Source: Streptomyces adelaidensis (GTDB lineage Bacteria; Actinomycetota; Actinomycetes; Streptomycetales; Streptomycetaceae). From it: a stretch of 64,000 nt of DNA. The stretch spans positions 142,095 through 206,094 of the forward strand of contig NZ_JAEMUX010000004.1 in assembly GCF_016598475.1 (NCBI RefSeq). The letters run 5' to 3'. Below the pieces are notes generated by a model. The model saw only the letters and a list, made by a program, of their open reading frames with translations, searched no databases and was not told the origin of the DNA. Positions 42,947-52,310 of the stretch are shown in pieces (within the stretch, counting starts at the first letter, position 1; the number at the start of each line of letters is the position of its first letter). Both the position numbers and the translations under genes were made by a program.

Positions 42947-44548
42947 CTACGGGGTCGGTGTGGCGTGCGGGGCGCACTTCACGTCGGCCCTGCCCACCTT
43001 GCCGGTGAGCAGGTAGGTGTCCACGCGGTCGTTGACGCAAGGGTTGACCAGGCCGGTGACTCCGTGGGAGCCGGCCTTCCTCTCCGTGATCAGACGGGAG
43101 CCCTTGAACCGCTTGTGGAGGGAGACGGCGCCCTCGTACGGGGTGGCCGCGTCACGCTCGGACTGGACGATCAGAACGGCCGGCAGGCCCTTCTTGGTCT
43201 TGACCTCCAGCGGGGTGGACTGCTTGGACTGCCAGGTGGCGCACGGCAGGTTCATCCAGGCGTTGGCCCAGGTCATGAACGGGTAGTTCTTGTGCAGCCG
43301 GGTGTTGTCGTGGTCCCACTTCTTCCAGCTGGTGGGCCACTTGGCGTCGGTGCACTCGACCGCGGTGTAGACGGCGTTGCCGTTCTCCGAGGAGGCGTTG
43401 CCCGCGGTGTCCGTGAGGTCCGGGGCGGCGGCGCCGATGAGCGCCTGGGTGTCACCGGCGGCGTAGTCGCTCCACACCTGGGCGGTGGGCGCCCACGCGG
43501 AGTCGTAGTACGGGGCGCTCTGGAAGAAGGAGATCAGCTCGGCCGGGCCGACGAGCCCGCCGATCGGGTTCTTCTTCGCGGTGGCGCGCAGCTCCAGCCA
43601 CTTCGCCTGCACCTTGGCCTGGGTGTCGCCGAGGTGGTACGTCGCGTCGTTCGCGGCGACCCACTTCGTCCAGTCCTTCCAGCGGCCCTCGAAGGCGATG
43701 TCCTGGTCCAGGTTGGCCTGGTACCAGATCTTCTCGCGCGAGGGGTTCACCACACTGTCCACGACCATGCGGCGGACGTGCTTGGGGAAGAGGGTGCCGT
43801 AGACGGCGCCGATGTACGTGCCGTAGGAGACGCCGAGGAAGTTGAGCTTCTTCTCCCCCAGGGCGGCCCGGATGACGTCCAGGTCACGCGCGGTGTTCGG
43901 CGTCGTCATGTGCGGCAGCATCGCGCCGCTGCGCTTCTTGCAGCCGGCCGCGTACTCCGCGGCGAGCCCCCGCTGCTTGAGCTTGTCGGCCTCGGAGTCC
44001 GGGACCGGGTCCATCTTCGGCGCCTTCACGAACTCCTGCGGGTCGACGCAGGAGATGGGCGCCGACTTGCCGACACCACGCGGGTCGAAGCCCACGAAGT
44101 CGTACGCCTTGGACACCTTGGTCCACAGCGGGGCCTTGGTCGTGACCCGGCGCGGGAAGCGCAGACCCGAGCCGCCCGGTCCGCCCGGGTTGTAGACGAG
44201 CGCGCCCTGGCGCTCCTTCTTCGTACCGGTGCTGCCGATGCGGTCGACGGCGAGCTTGATCTGCTTGCCGTTCGGCTTGGCGTAGTCCAGCGGGACGGTG
44301 ACCCAGCCGCACGTGATGGGCTTCTCCAGGCCCCAGCTCTCGGGGCAGTCCTGCCACTTGACGCCCTTCTTCGCCGCCTTCTCGGCGGCGAGGGCGACAC
44401 CCTTGGCCTCGCGGTCCTGGACACTGGCGGTGTCCGTGGCGGCGCTGGCCGCCGGTGCCGTGACGGCACCGGCTATCAGAGTCGCCGTGACGAGCAGTCC
44501 GGCGGAGCCGAACGCTGCCGCCCTTCTCGTCGGCTTGATACCTCTCAA
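42947..44548 (-). CDS. Secreted tripeptidyl aminopeptidase-like alpha/beta hydrolase
   Basis: The product has 533 residues and appears to start at TTG 44546-44548, with GGGAG 7 bases upstream; no ATG or GTG gives the signal peptide. The N-terminus RRAAAFGSAGLLVTATLIAG ending at APAASAA is a Sec signal. NPGGPGGSGLRFPRR forms the oxyanion loop and the nucleophile is Ser241 in FLGVSYGTYIG. The acid and His lie in VQSERDAATPYEG and KAGSHGVTGL. It belongs to the SlpD/SlpE/Tap group releasing tripeptides from extracellular proteins. Cysteines such as Cys68/Cys80 suggest disulfides in the mature enzyme. Confidence 0.9.
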   Translation of the reverse strand: MRGIKPTRRAAAFGSAGLLVTATLIAGAVTAPAASAATDTASVQDREAKGVALAAEKAAKKGVKWQDCPESWGLEKPITCGWVTVPLDYAKPNGKQIKLAVDRIGSTGTKKERQGALVYNPGGPGGSGLRFPRRVTTKAPLWTKVSKAYDFVGFDPRGVGKSAPISCVDPQEFVKAPKMDPVPDSEADKLKQRGLAAEYAAGCKKRSGAMLPHMTTPNTARDLDVIRAALGEKKLNFLGVSYGTYIGAVYGTLFPKHVRRMVVDSVVNPSREKIWYQANLDQDIAFEGRWKDWTKWVAANDATYHLGDTQAKVQAKWLELRATAKKNPIGGLVGPAELISFFQSAPYYDSAWAPTAQVWSDYAAGDTQALIGAAAPDLTDTAGNASSENGNAVYTAVECTDAKWPTSWKKWDHDNTRLHKNYPFMTWANAWMNLPCATWQSKQSTPLEVKTKKGLPAVLIVQSERDAATPYEGAVSLHKRFKGSRLITERKAGSHGVTGLVNPCVNDRVDTYLLTGKVGRADVKCAPHATPTP

Positions 44549-44732
44549 GAGGGAACTCCCCGTACATCGCTTCGAATTTTCGAATGGTCACGGGGATCCT
44601 CGTACCTGTGAGGCACCTGAGAACAGAGGGGCGGAGGGTTTTTTACTAATCCGATAACCGGTGAGGAAAGTCCCGTTCAGCGGATGCGATGCCAACTACC
44701 GTCCTCAACCCTCCGGTTCGGCCGGTCCGTTT

Positions 44733-45494
44733 TCAACTGTCCAGCTCGGCGAGGGCCTCGTCCAGCAGGCGCCGCAGCCGCAGCGCGTCGGGCGCGAGGG
44801 CGCTGACCAGTACGGCGGGCCCGGCGAGCGGGGTGAGCGCGGCGGCCTCCCCCAGCACCTTCGGCCCGGGCAACCGCTCCACGAACTCCGGCCGTACGAC
44901 GACGAGTTGCCCCAGCGCACGGTGACCGCCCAGCACGGCGGGACCGTCCCATCCACCCGGCGACCCCGGTCCGCAGGCCACCTCCTGATCGAGCAGCGCC
45001 CGCCCGTCGAGCCGCACGGTGAGCCGGCTCCGCAGCCGCCCGGGCTCCTCACCGGCCCGCCCGAGCACCTGCTCCTCCCGGAACACCAGCCGGGCGCCGG
45101 AGGCGAGGTCCACGCGCGTCGACACCCGCAGATCGCTGCCCTTCACCGAGATCAACTGCTCGGGCAGCCACCGCAGTTCGCCACCTGCGGCGACATCGAT
45201 CCGTACGTCGTAGCGGGCCTCGCCCTTGGCCTGTCCCGGCAGCGCGATCGTCGCGGCGGCCGACCCCACCCGCAGCCGTGCCCCCTCGCCGACCTCCGCC
45301 TCCACGGCGAACCGGTCACCGCCGAGCGGCCCGCTCATCGCCCCGACCAGCATGACCCGCGCCTCGTCGCCGCTGCCCCGCGTACGACGCAGCGCCAACG
45401 GCCCCGCGCTCTCCAGCACCGGCAGGGCCGTACCGCCCCGCCCGTCGGCGCGGGCCCCGAGCCGTGCGGTGGCCCTGACCCCGGCCGCCGTCAT
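44733..45494 (-). CDS. ureD: Urease accessory protein UreD
   Basis: The product has 253 residues. The start at ATG 45494 overlaps the ureG stop by 4 bases; earlier in-frame ATG codons lie inside ureG. Family features include [20 protein letters not shown] and [16 protein letters not shown]. UreD binds apo-urease and forms the nickel-insertion complex with UreF and UreG. It is the last gene of the operon ureA-B-C-F-G-D. It is less conserved than the other subunits, but position and length agree. Confidence 0.9.
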   Translation of the reverse strand: MTAAGVRATARLGARADGRGGTALPVLESAGPLALRRTRGSGDEARVMLVGAMSGPLGGDRFAVEAEVGEGARLRVGSAAATIALPGQAKGEARYDVRIDVAAGGELRWLPEQLISVKGSDLRVSTRVDLASGARLVFREEQVLGRAGEEPGRLRSRLTVRLDGRALLDQEVACGPGSPGGWDGPAVLGGHRALGQLVVVRPEFVERLPGPKVLGEAAALTPLAGPAVLVSALAPDALRLRRLLDEALAELDS

Positions 45495-46174
45495 ACCGTC
45501 CACGCCGCGAGCTGCTCCCGCACCCACGCCGCGACCTCCGCGACCCCGGCCTCGCTCCGCAGCGACTGGAACACCACCGGCAACGCGGCCCGCTGCGCCT
45601 TCGCGTCCGCGGCCATCCGGGCGAGGTCCGACCCCACGTACGGCGCGAGGTCCGTCTTGTTGACCACGAGCAGGTCGGCCGTGGTGACCCCGGGCCCGCC
45701 CTTCCTCGGGATGTCGTCCCCGCCGGCCACGTCGATCACAAAGATCTGCGCGTCCACGAGCCCCTTGGAGAACGTCGCGGTGAGGTTGTCACCCCCCGAC
45801 TCCACGAGAATGAGATCCAACGGCCCGACCTCCTCCTCCAGGTCCTCCACGGCCTCCAGATTCGCCGAGATGTCGTCCCGGATCGCGGTGTGCGGGCACG
45901 CCCCCGTCTCCACAGCCGTGATCCGCTCCGGCGGCAACACGGCCTCCCTGAGCAGGAACTCGGCGTCCTCCCGCGTATAGATGTCATTCGTCACCACCGC
46001 TAGCGACAACTCCGCCCGCAGCACCTGACACAACGCGGCAACCGTCGCCGTCTTCCCGGACCCCACGGGCCCCCCGAGCCCCACCCGCAGCGCCCGCCGC
46101 GTCCCATCCGGACGCCGCGCGTCGGCGCTGACGGCAGAGGGGCCGTCATGAGAGTGAGAGTGACCAAGATGCAT
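45491..46174 (-). CDS. ureG: Urease accessory GTPase UreG
   Basis: The product has 227 residues. The His-rich start [11 protein letters not shown] may bind nickel. [17 protein letters not shown] (residues 33-49) is the P-loop, [13 protein letters not shown] the metal-binding CPH motif, and [12 protein letters not shown] the guanine-specificity NKTD. It supplies energy for nickel insertion into urease. AGGAG lies 9 bases before ATG 46174. A 296-base gap with a large hairpin separates it from ureF, which is unusual for otherwise tightly packed urease genes. Confidence 0.96.
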   Translation of the reverse strand: MHLGHSHSHDGPSAVSADARRPDGTRRALRVGLGGPVGSGKTATVAALCQVLRAELSLAVVTNDIYTREDAEFLLREAVLPPERITAVETGACPHTAIRDDISANLEAVEDLEEEVGPLDLILVESGGDNLTATFSKGLVDAQIFVIDVAGGDDIPRKGGPGVTTADLLVVNKTDLAPYVGSDLARMAADAKAQRAALPVVFQSLRSEAGVAEVAAWVREQLAAWTV

Positions 46175-46252
46175 GAGTACGACTCCTGACTGGGCTGTGG
46201 ATCGCGGAAGAGCTCGGGAGGTTCGGTTGTAGGGCGGCTGCCGGTGAGTGGG

Positions 46253-46344
46253 GGTTGCTCGCGCAGTTCCCCGCGCCCCTGAAAAGCAGGGCCTGCGCCC
46301 CGTGCTTTTCGTCTTTAGGGGCGCGGGGAACTGCGCGAGCAACC
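46253..46344. repeat. Large perfect inverted repeat inside the urease operon
   Basis: Arms of 28 bases at 46253-46280 and 46317-46344 are exact reverse complements. Just inside, GAAAAGCA (46281-46288) pairs with TGCTTTTC (46303-46310), so the whole can fold as one long hairpin with a small side bulge. The arm contains the core GGGGCGCGGGGAACTGCGCG. This core is the half-element found alone at 24053 and 60042 and in variant form at 20004. In the ureF-ureG gap it could attenuate transcription or set RNA stability. Confidence 0.9.
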
Positions 46345-46374
46345 ACGAACCACCCGCACCCGGCAACGCACCCA

Positions 46375-46468
46375 AGAGGGTCGAAGGGGCGCAGCCCCTG
46401 GATGGGGCCCCCGCTCGAGCGAAGCCGAGAGTGGGGGAGGGACGGGTAGGGGCAGCGGGGGCGAAGGA
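46375..46468. repeat. Second Streptomyces intergenic repeat type next to ureF
   Basis: The segment has GGGGCGCAGCCCC (short hairpin), then CCCCCGCTCGAG and GCCGAGAGTGGGGGAG (a longer imperfect stem), then GGGACGGGTAGGGGCAGCGGGGGCGAA. The order is, from memory, common downstream of Streptomyces genes. It abuts the ureF stop at 46471. Confidence 0.6.
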
Positions 46469-46470
46469 AC

Positions 46471-47145
46471 TCAAGAGGCGAACAACCGCACGGACCAAGC
46501 CGCATGCCCCTCCGCCCCCACCTCCAACAACGGAGCAGAGGCCGCCGGCAAGACATCCACCCCACCCCGAGCCGCCTCAACCGCCGACTCAACCGCCGCA
46601 TCCACGACCAGATCCACCTCCCCCGCCACCCGAGCCAACACCCCCGTCGCATCAAACGGATCAAGACTCAACAACCGCACCACCGCACTCGCCGGCCCAC
46701 TCACACACTCGTACGCGGAGCAATACGCCGCATCCCCCGCCCCCAACCCCGCAGCCCGAGCCGCCAGCCCCAACACCACCGGCTGATGCGCCCCCTTGGG
46801 AAACTCCCGCGCCAGCGCGTCCAGCTCCTCCGAGGGCCACGTCGCCCGAGCCGCCCGCATCAACTGCCGCCCCAGCTTCCGCGAAGCGACCCGAAGAGCG
46901 ACCGACGGCGTCCGCGCATCAGCCGCGGCGTCCAGCGACAACGGATCCACCCCGAGCGCCGCCGCGGCGGCCAACGCCGCCGACACCAGCCCCGTCGTGT
47001 GCAGCCGCCCCCGGCAGAACGCCTCCAGCCCCTCCGCCCCGGTGATCAGCCCGGCCTTGACGGCCGCCTCGGCCCCACCGGAGTGCGCGTGCCCCCCGGC
47101 GGGAAAGCGACCGTCGGCCAGCACCAGCAGCGCCGCCCTAGACAT
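46471..47145 (-). CDS. ureF: Urease accessory protein UreF
   Basis: The product has 224 residues. [26 protein letters not shown] at the N-terminus (about residues 7-32) is the UreF signature, followed by helical segments ending with [16 protein letters not shown]. It acts with UreD and UreG to insert nickel. It lies 36 bases after ureC. Its plus-strand complement has strings of ACC and CCC, from unusually uniform codon choice at third positions, but the reading frame is intact. UreE is not encoded here, as in other Streptomyces. Confidence 0.93.
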   Translation of the reverse strand: MSRAALLVLADGRFPAGGHAHSGGAEAAVKAGLITGAEGLEAFCRGRLHTTGLVSAALAAAAALGVDPLSLDAAADARTPSVALRVASRKLGRQLMRAARATWPSEELDALAREFPKGAHQPVVLGLAARAAGLGAGDAAYCSAYECVSGPASAVVRLLSLDPFDATGVLARVAGEVDLVVDAAVESAVEAARGGVDVLPAASAPLLEVGAEGHAAWSVRLFAS

Positions 47146-47181
47146 GACGGACCTCGACCATCAGGCCTCGTACCCCGGCCA

Positions 47182-48903
47182 TCAGAAGAGGAAGTACCGC
47201 TGCGCCATGGGCAGCTCGGCAGCCGGCGTGGCCTCCACCAACTCCCCGTCGATGTGCACGGCGAAGCTGTCGGGATCGACACGCACCTCAGGTCGCGCGT
47301 CGTTCTCGCGCATGTCCGCCTTGGTGACCCCACGCGTCGACTCGATCGCCATGAACCGCTTCCCCAGCGAGAGCCGCTCGGCAAGCCCGTCCTCGATGGC
47401 GAGCGGCGCCACGAAGTTGAACGAGTTCGCGGCGGGCGCCCGTCCGATGGCCCCGAACATGGGACGCGGCAGGATCGGCTGAGGCGTGGGAATGGAGGCG
47501 TTCGCGTCGCCCATCTGCGCGTACGCGATCTGCCCGCCCTTGATCACGAGATGCGGCTTGACCCCGAAGAACGCCGGCTCCCACATCGCGAGGTCGGCGA
47601 GCTTGCCGGTCTCGACGGAGCCGATCTCGCGGGCGAGGCCCTGTGCGAGTGCGGGGTTGATCGTGTACTTGGCGACATATCGACGTACTCGGTGGTTGTC
47701 CGCACGTCCGTCGCCCGGCAGCGCACCCCGTCGCCGCTTCATCACGTGTGCGGTCTGCCAGGTCCGCAGGATGACCTCGCCCACCCGGCCCATGGCCTGC
47801 GCGTCCGAGGAGATGATCGAGATGGCGCCGAGGTCGTGGAGGATGTCCTCGGCCCCGATGGTCGAGGGGCGGATGCGGGACTCGGCGAACGCGAGGTCCT
47901 CCGGCACGGCCGCGTTGAGGTGGTGGCAGACCATCAGCATGTCGAGGTGTTCCTCGGCGGTGTTGACGGTGTAGGGCCGGGTCGGGTTGGTGGAGCTGGG
48001 CAGTACGTGCGGCTCGGAGACCACGGTCATGATGTCGGGCGCGTGCCCGCCGCCCGCGCCCTCGGTGTGGTACGCGTGGATGCCGCGTCCGGCGATCGCG
48101 GCGAGTGTGTCACCGACGAAGCCGGCCTCGTTGAGTGTGTCCGTGTGGATGGCGACCTGGATGCCGGTCCGGTCGGCGACGGTCAGCGAGGCGTCGATGA
48201 CGGCCGGGGTCGAACCCCAGTCCTCGTGGAGCTTGAGCCCCAGCGCGCCCCCGCGGATCTGGGACAGCATCGCCTCGTGCGAGACCGTGTTGCCCTTGCC
48301 CAGGAAGCCGATGTTGAGCGGGTACTGCTCCATCGCCGCCATCATCCGGGCGAGGTGCCACGGACCCGGCGTCACCGTGGTGGCCTTCGAGCCCTCGGCC
48401 GGGCCCGTGCCCCCGCCGACCAGCGTCGTGACACCCGCCGACAGCGCCTCGTCGGCGATCTGCGGGCAGATGAAGTGGACGTGGGCGTCGACGCCGCCCG
48501 CGGTGACGATCCGCCCGTTGCCCGCGATGATCTCCGTCTCGGGGCCGATGACCAGATCGGGGTGGACCCCGTCCATGGTGTCGGGGTTGCCGGCCTTGCC
48601 GATGCCGGTGATCCGGCCGTCACGGATGCCGATGTCGGCCTTGACGATGCCCCAGTGGTCGATGATCACCGCACCGGTGATCACCGTGTCCGGGGTGCCT
48701 TCTGCGCGCGTAGCGCGCGCCTGGCCCATGGACTCACGGATGACCTTGCCACCGCCGAAGACGGCCTCGTCACCGGCGAGGCCGGGCCCGCCGGAGCGGT
48801 CCTCCTCGATCTCGACGATGAGGTCGGTGTCGGCGAGCCGGATGCGGTCACCGGTGGTCGGGCCGAACAGGTCGGCGTACGCGGCACGCGAGATCTCAGG
48901 CAT
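47182..48903 (-). CDS. ureC: Urease subunit alpha
   Basis: The product has 573 residues. The nickel site residues are present: His141 and His143 in [10 protein letters not shown], the carbamylated Lys224 in GLKLHEDWG, His253 in [12 protein letters not shown], His279 in [15 protein letters not shown], and Asp near 367 in [12 protein letters not shown]. The flap motif MVCHHLN contains Cys326 and His327. It hydrolyses urea to ammonia and carbamate. The start at ATG 48903 overlaps the ureB stop by 8 bases. It has no unusual features. Confidence 0.98.
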   Translation of the reverse strand: MPEISRAAYADLFGPTTGDRIRLADTDLIVEIEEDRSGGPGLAGDEAVFGGGKVIRESMGQARATRAEGTPDTVITGAVIIDHWGIVKADIGIRDGRITGIGKAGNPDTMDGVHPDLVIGPETEIIAGNGRIVTAGGVDAHVHFICPQIADEALSAGVTTLVGGGTGPAEGSKATTVTPGPWHLARMMAAMEQYPLNIGFLGKGNTVSHEAMLSQIRGGALGLKLHEDWGSTPAVIDASLTVADRTGIQVAIHTDTLNEAGFVGDTLAAIAGRGIHAYHTEGAGGGHAPDIMTVVSEPHVLPSSTNPTRPYTVNTAEEHLDMLMVCHHLNAAVPEDLAFAESRIRPSTIGAEDILHDLGAISIISSDAQAMGRVGEVILRTWQTAHVMKRRRGALPGDGRADNHRVRRYVAKYTINPALAQGLAREIGSVETGKLADLAMWEPAFFGVKPHLVIKGGQIAYAQMGDANASIPTPQPILPRPMFGAIGRAPAANSFNFVAPLAIEDGLAERLSLGKRFMAIESTRGVTKADMRENDARPEVRVDPDSFAVHIDGELVEATPAAELPMAQRYFLF

Positions 48904-49207
48904 CGAGGGCACCTCCGGTCTCCCCGCGCAGTCCGGGCACGATTCGGGCACCGGCGAGCGGAACGAGTTCTACGTCGACGGGGATCCCGGGCTCGAAACG
49001 CACGGCGGTGCCGGCTGCGACGTTCAGCCGCTTGCCGCGCGCTGCGGCGCGGTCGAACTCAAGGCCGGGATTGGCCTCGGCGAAGTGATAGTGCGAGCCG
49101 ACCTGGACGGGCCGGTCGGCGGCGTTGAGGACGGTGAGCCGGGTGATCTCGCGGCCCTCGTTGTAGACGATCGAGCCCTCGGCGAAGAGGATCTCTCCGG
49201 GAATCAT
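48896..49207 (-). CDS. ureB: Urease subunit beta
   Basis: The product has 103 residues, with [19 protein letters not shown] at the N-terminus and [29 protein letters not shown], the family signature (given here as a span from about 36). It is a structural subunit of cytoplasmic urease and contacts the UreD-UreF complex during activation. It starts at ATG 49207, 13 bases after ureA, and overlaps ureC by 8 bases. Confidence 0.97.
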   Translation of the reverse strand: MIPGEILFAEGSIVYNEGREITRLTVLNAADRPVQVGSHYHFAEANPGLEFDRAAARGKRLNVAAGTAVRFEPGIPVDVELVPLAGARIVPGLRGETGGALDA

Positions 49208-49220
49208 GGCGGCCTCCCCG

Positions 49221-49523
49221 TCAGACGATCGGGTCGTGGACGGTGACGAGCTTGGTGCCGTCCGGGAAGGTCGCCTCGACCTGGACGTCGTGGATCATCT
49301 CGGGGATGCCCTCCATGACGTCGTCCCGGGTGAGCAGCTGCCGCCCGGACGCCATGAGTTCGGCCACCGTACGGCCGTCCCGCGCGCCTTCGAGGATGTG
49401 CGCGGTGATCAGCGCGACGGCCTCGGGGTGGTTCAGCTTCAGCCCTCGGGCCCGGCGCTTCTCCGCCACGTCGGCCGCCACATGGATCAGCAGCCTCTCC
49501 TGCTCGTGCGGGGTCAGTTGCAC
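49221..49523 (-). CDS. ureA: Urease subunit gamma
   Basis: The product has 100 residues, the standard length. It starts at GTG 49523, giving [20 protein letters not shown]; the nearby GAGGTGG supports this. [25 protein letters not shown] and [24 protein letters not shown] are family signatures (mid and C-terminal). It is the first gene of the urease operon, so the operon promoter should lie in 49524-49700. No clear -35/-10 was recognised. Confidence 0.97.
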   Translation of the reverse strand: MQLTPHEQERLLIHVAADVAEKRRARGLKLNHPEAVALITAHILEGARDGRTVAELMASGRQLLTRDDVMEGIPEMIHDVQVEATFPDGTKLVTVHDPIV

Positions 49524-50010
49524 GGCCTCCACCTCACATCCTCGCTCCGGACCGTGCGGGGTCCGGCTGCCGCGGCCACCCGGCAAAATCGCTGGTGGCG
49601 TGGGCGCAGGCTAATTGGGCGGCGTTTCGGCGACGTTAACCGCACCATGATCCACCCGCGTGCGGCCCCCGTCCGGCGCAGGCCGCCCCGCTCACTTACG
49701 GACGTCCGGGTCCGTCATGTTCATCAGCGCCCGCACCGCTTCGCGGGCGCCTCCTCGGCACCCGGATGCGGCCCGATCCGGCGAGTGCCCTCGGCCGGCC
49801 GCTGCCGCCGGGAGCGGGTGTGTCTCTGCCGCGCTCGGTGTCGTCCCTCGACGGCGCCACCGCCCTCGGCCCCGTGCTCGTCCTGACCGGGTGGGCGACG
49901 TTCGGCCCGGCGGCGATCCTCCTGGGCGCCCCGCTCGAGCCGCGCCCCAGGACCACCGCGCCGGCCGCCACCGCACCGACCCGGACTCCCGGCTCACTCC
50001 CGCGCGCCCC
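49524..50010. other. Gene-poor stretch between ureA and the Phd-type antitoxin
   Basis: No recognisable gene was found. It should carry the ureA promoter at its left end. Part of it (about 49800-49960) has GC3-like periodicity on the plus strand, reading through GPVLVLTGWATFGPAAILLG, a possible membrane segment. The surrounding frame has no family resemblance and no good ribosome site. Minus-strand frames here do not resemble a toxin. Confidence 0.4.
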
Positions 50011-50301
50011 CTACGAAGCCCCCGGCCCCCGATGCTCCGCCGCGATCCCGAAGCGCTGCTGCTCCCGCGACACCGAGGCCACCTCGCGCACGCTGGAGAC
50101 CGCACTGGAGACCGCGCTGATCACCGGCTCCTCCGAAGACTCCTCGAGCGCTTCGAGCTGTTCCAGGTCGGCGGCGGAGACCAGGGCGACGAGGGGCTTT
50201 CCGTGCCGCGTCACGACGACGCGTTCGCCGCCGTAGACCACGCGGTTGATCAGATCGGCGAGCTCAGCCCTGGCTTGCGTCACCGGAATCTCGTAGGCCA
50301 T
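50011..50301 (-). CDS. Phd/YefM-type antitoxin without an adjacent toxin
   Basis: The product has 96 residues. AYEIPVTQARAELADLINRV (2-21) followed by RVVVTRHGKPLVALVSAADL is the Phd/YefM fold, a DNA-binding dimer that normally neutralises a Doc or RelE-like toxin. The C-terminal tail (EEPVISAVSSAVSSVREVAS) would be the toxin-binding part. Downstream on the same strand, 49614-50010 has no toxin-like frame, and upstream is the divergent secreted protein. It is therefore an orphan, possibly a plain repressor. The start at ATG 50301 is the beginning of the conserved domain. Confidence 0.85.
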   Translation of the reverse strand: MAYEIPVTQARAELADLINRVVYGGERVVVTRHGKPLVALVSAADLEQLEALEESSEEPVISAVSSAVSSVREVASVSREQQRFGIAAEHRGPGAS

Positions 50302-50437
50302 GGAGTCCAGCTTAGACCGGGCGCCGCGAGCCGCCCTGAGCGGAAGAACCCATTCTGCTCCGCGACGCTCCCTTCGTTCGTGCGATCGGCCCGGCCGCCC
50401 ATTGGGGGCGTTCATGACAATCGAACACGAGGGGATC

Positions 50438-50821
50438 ATGTCCAGCTTTTCCAGGCGCTCGCTGCTGGGGTACTCGGGGTCGGCGGCGGCAGGAGCGGTG
50501 CTCGTGTCGGGCGAGGCCGCACAGGCGGCCACCGCCGTGAACACGAGCACGGTCGCCGCGGGCGAGACGGCGGCCGTGGAGTTCCCGGCCGGCACCGAGT
50601 TCTCCGGACGGTCCGGCCTGAGCGTGACGGAGGAGGACGCCTACTACGAACTGAGGATCGGTTTCACCGTCGAGTTCTCCTCGGGGACGGGCGGCACACC
50701 GCCGGCGGGCAATGTCGTCACGCCCGCCGAGATCGCCGACGCCCTCTCCGAGATCGCGGTCGCGAAGGGCCGGCCGCCGATCACCTTCTCGGGCAGACCG
50801 GCCCCCGTGGCCGTCAACTGA
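50438..50821 (+). CDS. Tat-exported hypothetical protein
   Basis: The product has 127 residues from ATG 50438, which has GAGGGG upstream; ATG 50414 would add eight residues. FSRRSLLGYSGSAAAGAVLV is a twin-arginine signal with a likely cleavage after AAQAA. The mature part is a small beta-rich domain (TVAAGETAAVEFPAGTEFSG, then YYELRIGFTVEFSSG) ending in PAPVAVN. No family was recognised. It is divergent from the antitoxin gene and precedes clpP by 185 bases. Confidence 0.65.
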   Translation: MSSFSRRSLLGYSGSAAAGAVLVSGEAAQAATAVNTSTVAAGETAAVEFPAGTEFSGRSGLSVTEEDAYYELRIGFTVEFSSGTGGTPPAGNVVTPAEIADALSEIAVAKGRPPITFSGRPAPVAVN

Positions 50822-50965
50822 CCCAAGTGGCCGTCAATTGACCTCAACCGCCCAGCGCTTCACGGCGCCCCCGACCACCCCGGTCCGGGGCGCCGTCGCA
50901 TCCCCCGGCGCGCCACTCCCCCGTTTCGCTCTCAGCGTGCCCCCTCCCCACCCCCTCGTACGTCT

Positions 50966-50980
50966 TGTACATTCTGTACA
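50966..50980. promoter_or_regulatory. TGTACA repeat ahead of the clpP gene
   Basis: TGTACA at 50966-50971 and 50975-50980, separated by TTC, makes a 15-bp symmetrical element, with a further GTAC a few bases upstream. It lies 27 bases before the ClpP start and overlaps where a promoter is expected. It may be a regulator site. Confidence 0.5.
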
Positions 50981-51006
50981 GAAGTCGATCAGAGGAGGCG
51001 TGCCTC

Positions 51007-51648
51007 ATGCCCGCGAACCGACCGTCAGCCCGCTATGTGCTACCCGAGTTCACCGAGCGCACCAGTGCGGGTAACCGGACGATGGACCCGTACTCGAAGC
51101 TGCTGGAAGAGCGGATCGTGTTCCTCGGGACGCAGATCGACGACACGTCGGCGAACGACGTGATGGCGCAGTTCATGCACCTCGAATACCAGTCGCCGGA
51201 TCGCGACATCTCGCTCTACATCAACTCCCCCGGCGGCTCGTTCAGCGCGATGACGGCGATCTACGACACGATCCGGTTCGTCACCTGTGACGTGGAGACC
51301 GTCCGCCTGGGACAGGCCGGGTCGTCCGCCGCGGTGCTGCTGGCGGCGGGCACGCCGGGCAAGCGGTCCATGCTGCCGGGGGCACGGGTGCTGATCCACC
51401 AGCCGGCGGTGGCCGACCCGATCGAGGGACAGGCGAGCGATCTGGCCATCCAGGCGGAGGAGTTGACGCGCAGCCGCCGGAAACTGGAGGAGTTGCTCGT
51501 ACGGCACACGGGGCAGAGCCCGGAGCGGGTCAGTGCCGACATCGAGCGGGACAAGTTCCTCGACGCCGAGGCGGCGGTGGCGTACGGACTGGCCGACCGG
51601 GTCGTCCCGAGCCGGAAGACCTCGGACACGCCCCCCGGCGCGAGGTGA
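51007..51648 (+). CDS. clpP: Accessory ClpP protease subunit
   Basis: The product has 213 residues and starts at ATG 51007 after AGGAGG. The catalytic triad is Ser106 in GQAGSSAAV, His131 in VLIHQPA and Asp182 in [20 protein letters not shown] and the handle helix ([20 protein letters not shown]) are normal. It differs from the main ClpP1/ClpP2 pair in GQAGSS and in standing alone, so it is an accessory paralogue of the kind Streptomyces keep in addition. It degrades proteins with a Clp ATPase. A small conserved gene follows 7 bases later. Confidence 0.9.
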   Translation: MPANRPSARYVLPEFTERTSAGNRTMDPYSKLLEERIVFLGTQIDDTSANDVMAQFMHLEYQSPDRDISLYINSPGGSFSAMTAIYDTIRFVTCDVETVRLGQAGSSAAVLLAAGTPGKRSMLPGARVLIHQPAVADPIEGQASDLAIQAEELTRSRRKLEELLVRHTGQSPERVSADIERDKFLDAEAAVAYGLADRVVPSRKTSDTPPGAR

Positions 51649-51655
51649 TCCGCCG

Positions 51656-51973
51656 ATGCTCCCACCCGAGCTGCCGCCGCTGCCCGCTCTCACGCGCGCC
51701 GAGGCGGAGCTGATCGACCGTTATCTGGACGTGGTCGACCTGCTGGGCCGGATCAATCCGGCCCGCCCCGGCGACACGTACCGCGGACTGCGGGCCGCGC
51801 AGGCCCTCGTGGCCAAGGCGACGGCACTGCGCACTGCGCTCGAACTGATGCACGGGCGCGGCGAGAACGAGGTGCACGCCCCCACCCTCGCGCGCGCCCT
51901 GCGGGTCCTCGACGGCGAGCGGCGCGCGGCCCGCGTCGCCCTGCCGCCGGAACCGGAGGACTCGCCCGCCTGA
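51656..51973 (+). CDS. Small helical protein encoded with ClpP (105 aa)
   Basis: The product begins MLPPELPPLPALTRAEAELI and continues with helices containing DRYLDVVDLLGRINPARPGD and LRAAQALVAKATALRTALEL. It is soluble with no cysteines. The start at 51656 lies 7 bases after the clpP stop, with GAGGTG upstream, so the two genes are co-transcribed. I know no function. Close linkage suggests an adaptor, inhibitor or substrate selector of this ClpP, which is only a hypothesis. Confidence 0.7.
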   Translation: MLPPELPPLPALTRAEAELIDRYLDVVDLLGRINPARPGDTYRGLRAAQALVAKATALRTALELMHGRGENEVHAPTLARALRVLDGERRAARVALPPEPEDSPA

Positions 51974-52083
51974 ACCGATCCCGGTTCGCCCGCCGTACTA
52001 CTGACGGAGCGTCCGGATCGGGCTTCGCGCCCACCGGACGGCCTACCGCGATCAACCCTGTTCCCGATACGCCGAAAGGACCC

Positions 52084-52251
52084 ATGAAATTGCGCAACGC
52101 GCCTACCGAGCAGCCGGAACGCATCGTTCCGATGCTGGTGCGGGCCTCCTCGGCTCTCTGGACACAAGGGAAGAATCACCCTGTCCACCCGAACAGCCGA
52201 GTGGTGAGTAACACCACAAATCCACGGTTCCGTTGGGATTTTCGGACTTGA
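52084..52251 (+). CDS. Doubtful small open frame upstream of the riboswitch (55 aa)
   Basis: ATG 52084 follows AAAGGACCC and the frame closes with TGA at 52249-52251. The product would be basic (KLRNAPTEQPERIVPMLVRA, then NTTNPRFRWDFRT). The codon composition is less GC3-biased than its neighbours, so it may be chance or an untranslated leader. Reported because its ribosome site is plausible. Confidence 0.3.
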   Translation: MKLRNAPTEQPERIVPMLVRASSALWTQGKNHPVHPNSRVVSNTTNPRFRWDFRT

Positions 52252-52310
52252 GTGCGTCAAGATCCCTTCCTGACGACAAGCCCCCGCCGCAGCGGCGGGG
52301 CGATCCGGGT

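Noticed and set aside
44561..49523. A ureE gene in the urease cluster
   Set aside because: Every frame with coding character is accounted for by ureA, B, C, F, G and D. No His-tailed metallochaperone sequence was found.
49692..50105. Possible toxin gene next to the Phd antitoxin
   Set aside because: The frame is Arg/Gly/Ser-rich without RelE, Doc or PIN features and overlaps the antitoxin gene's own end in a different frame.
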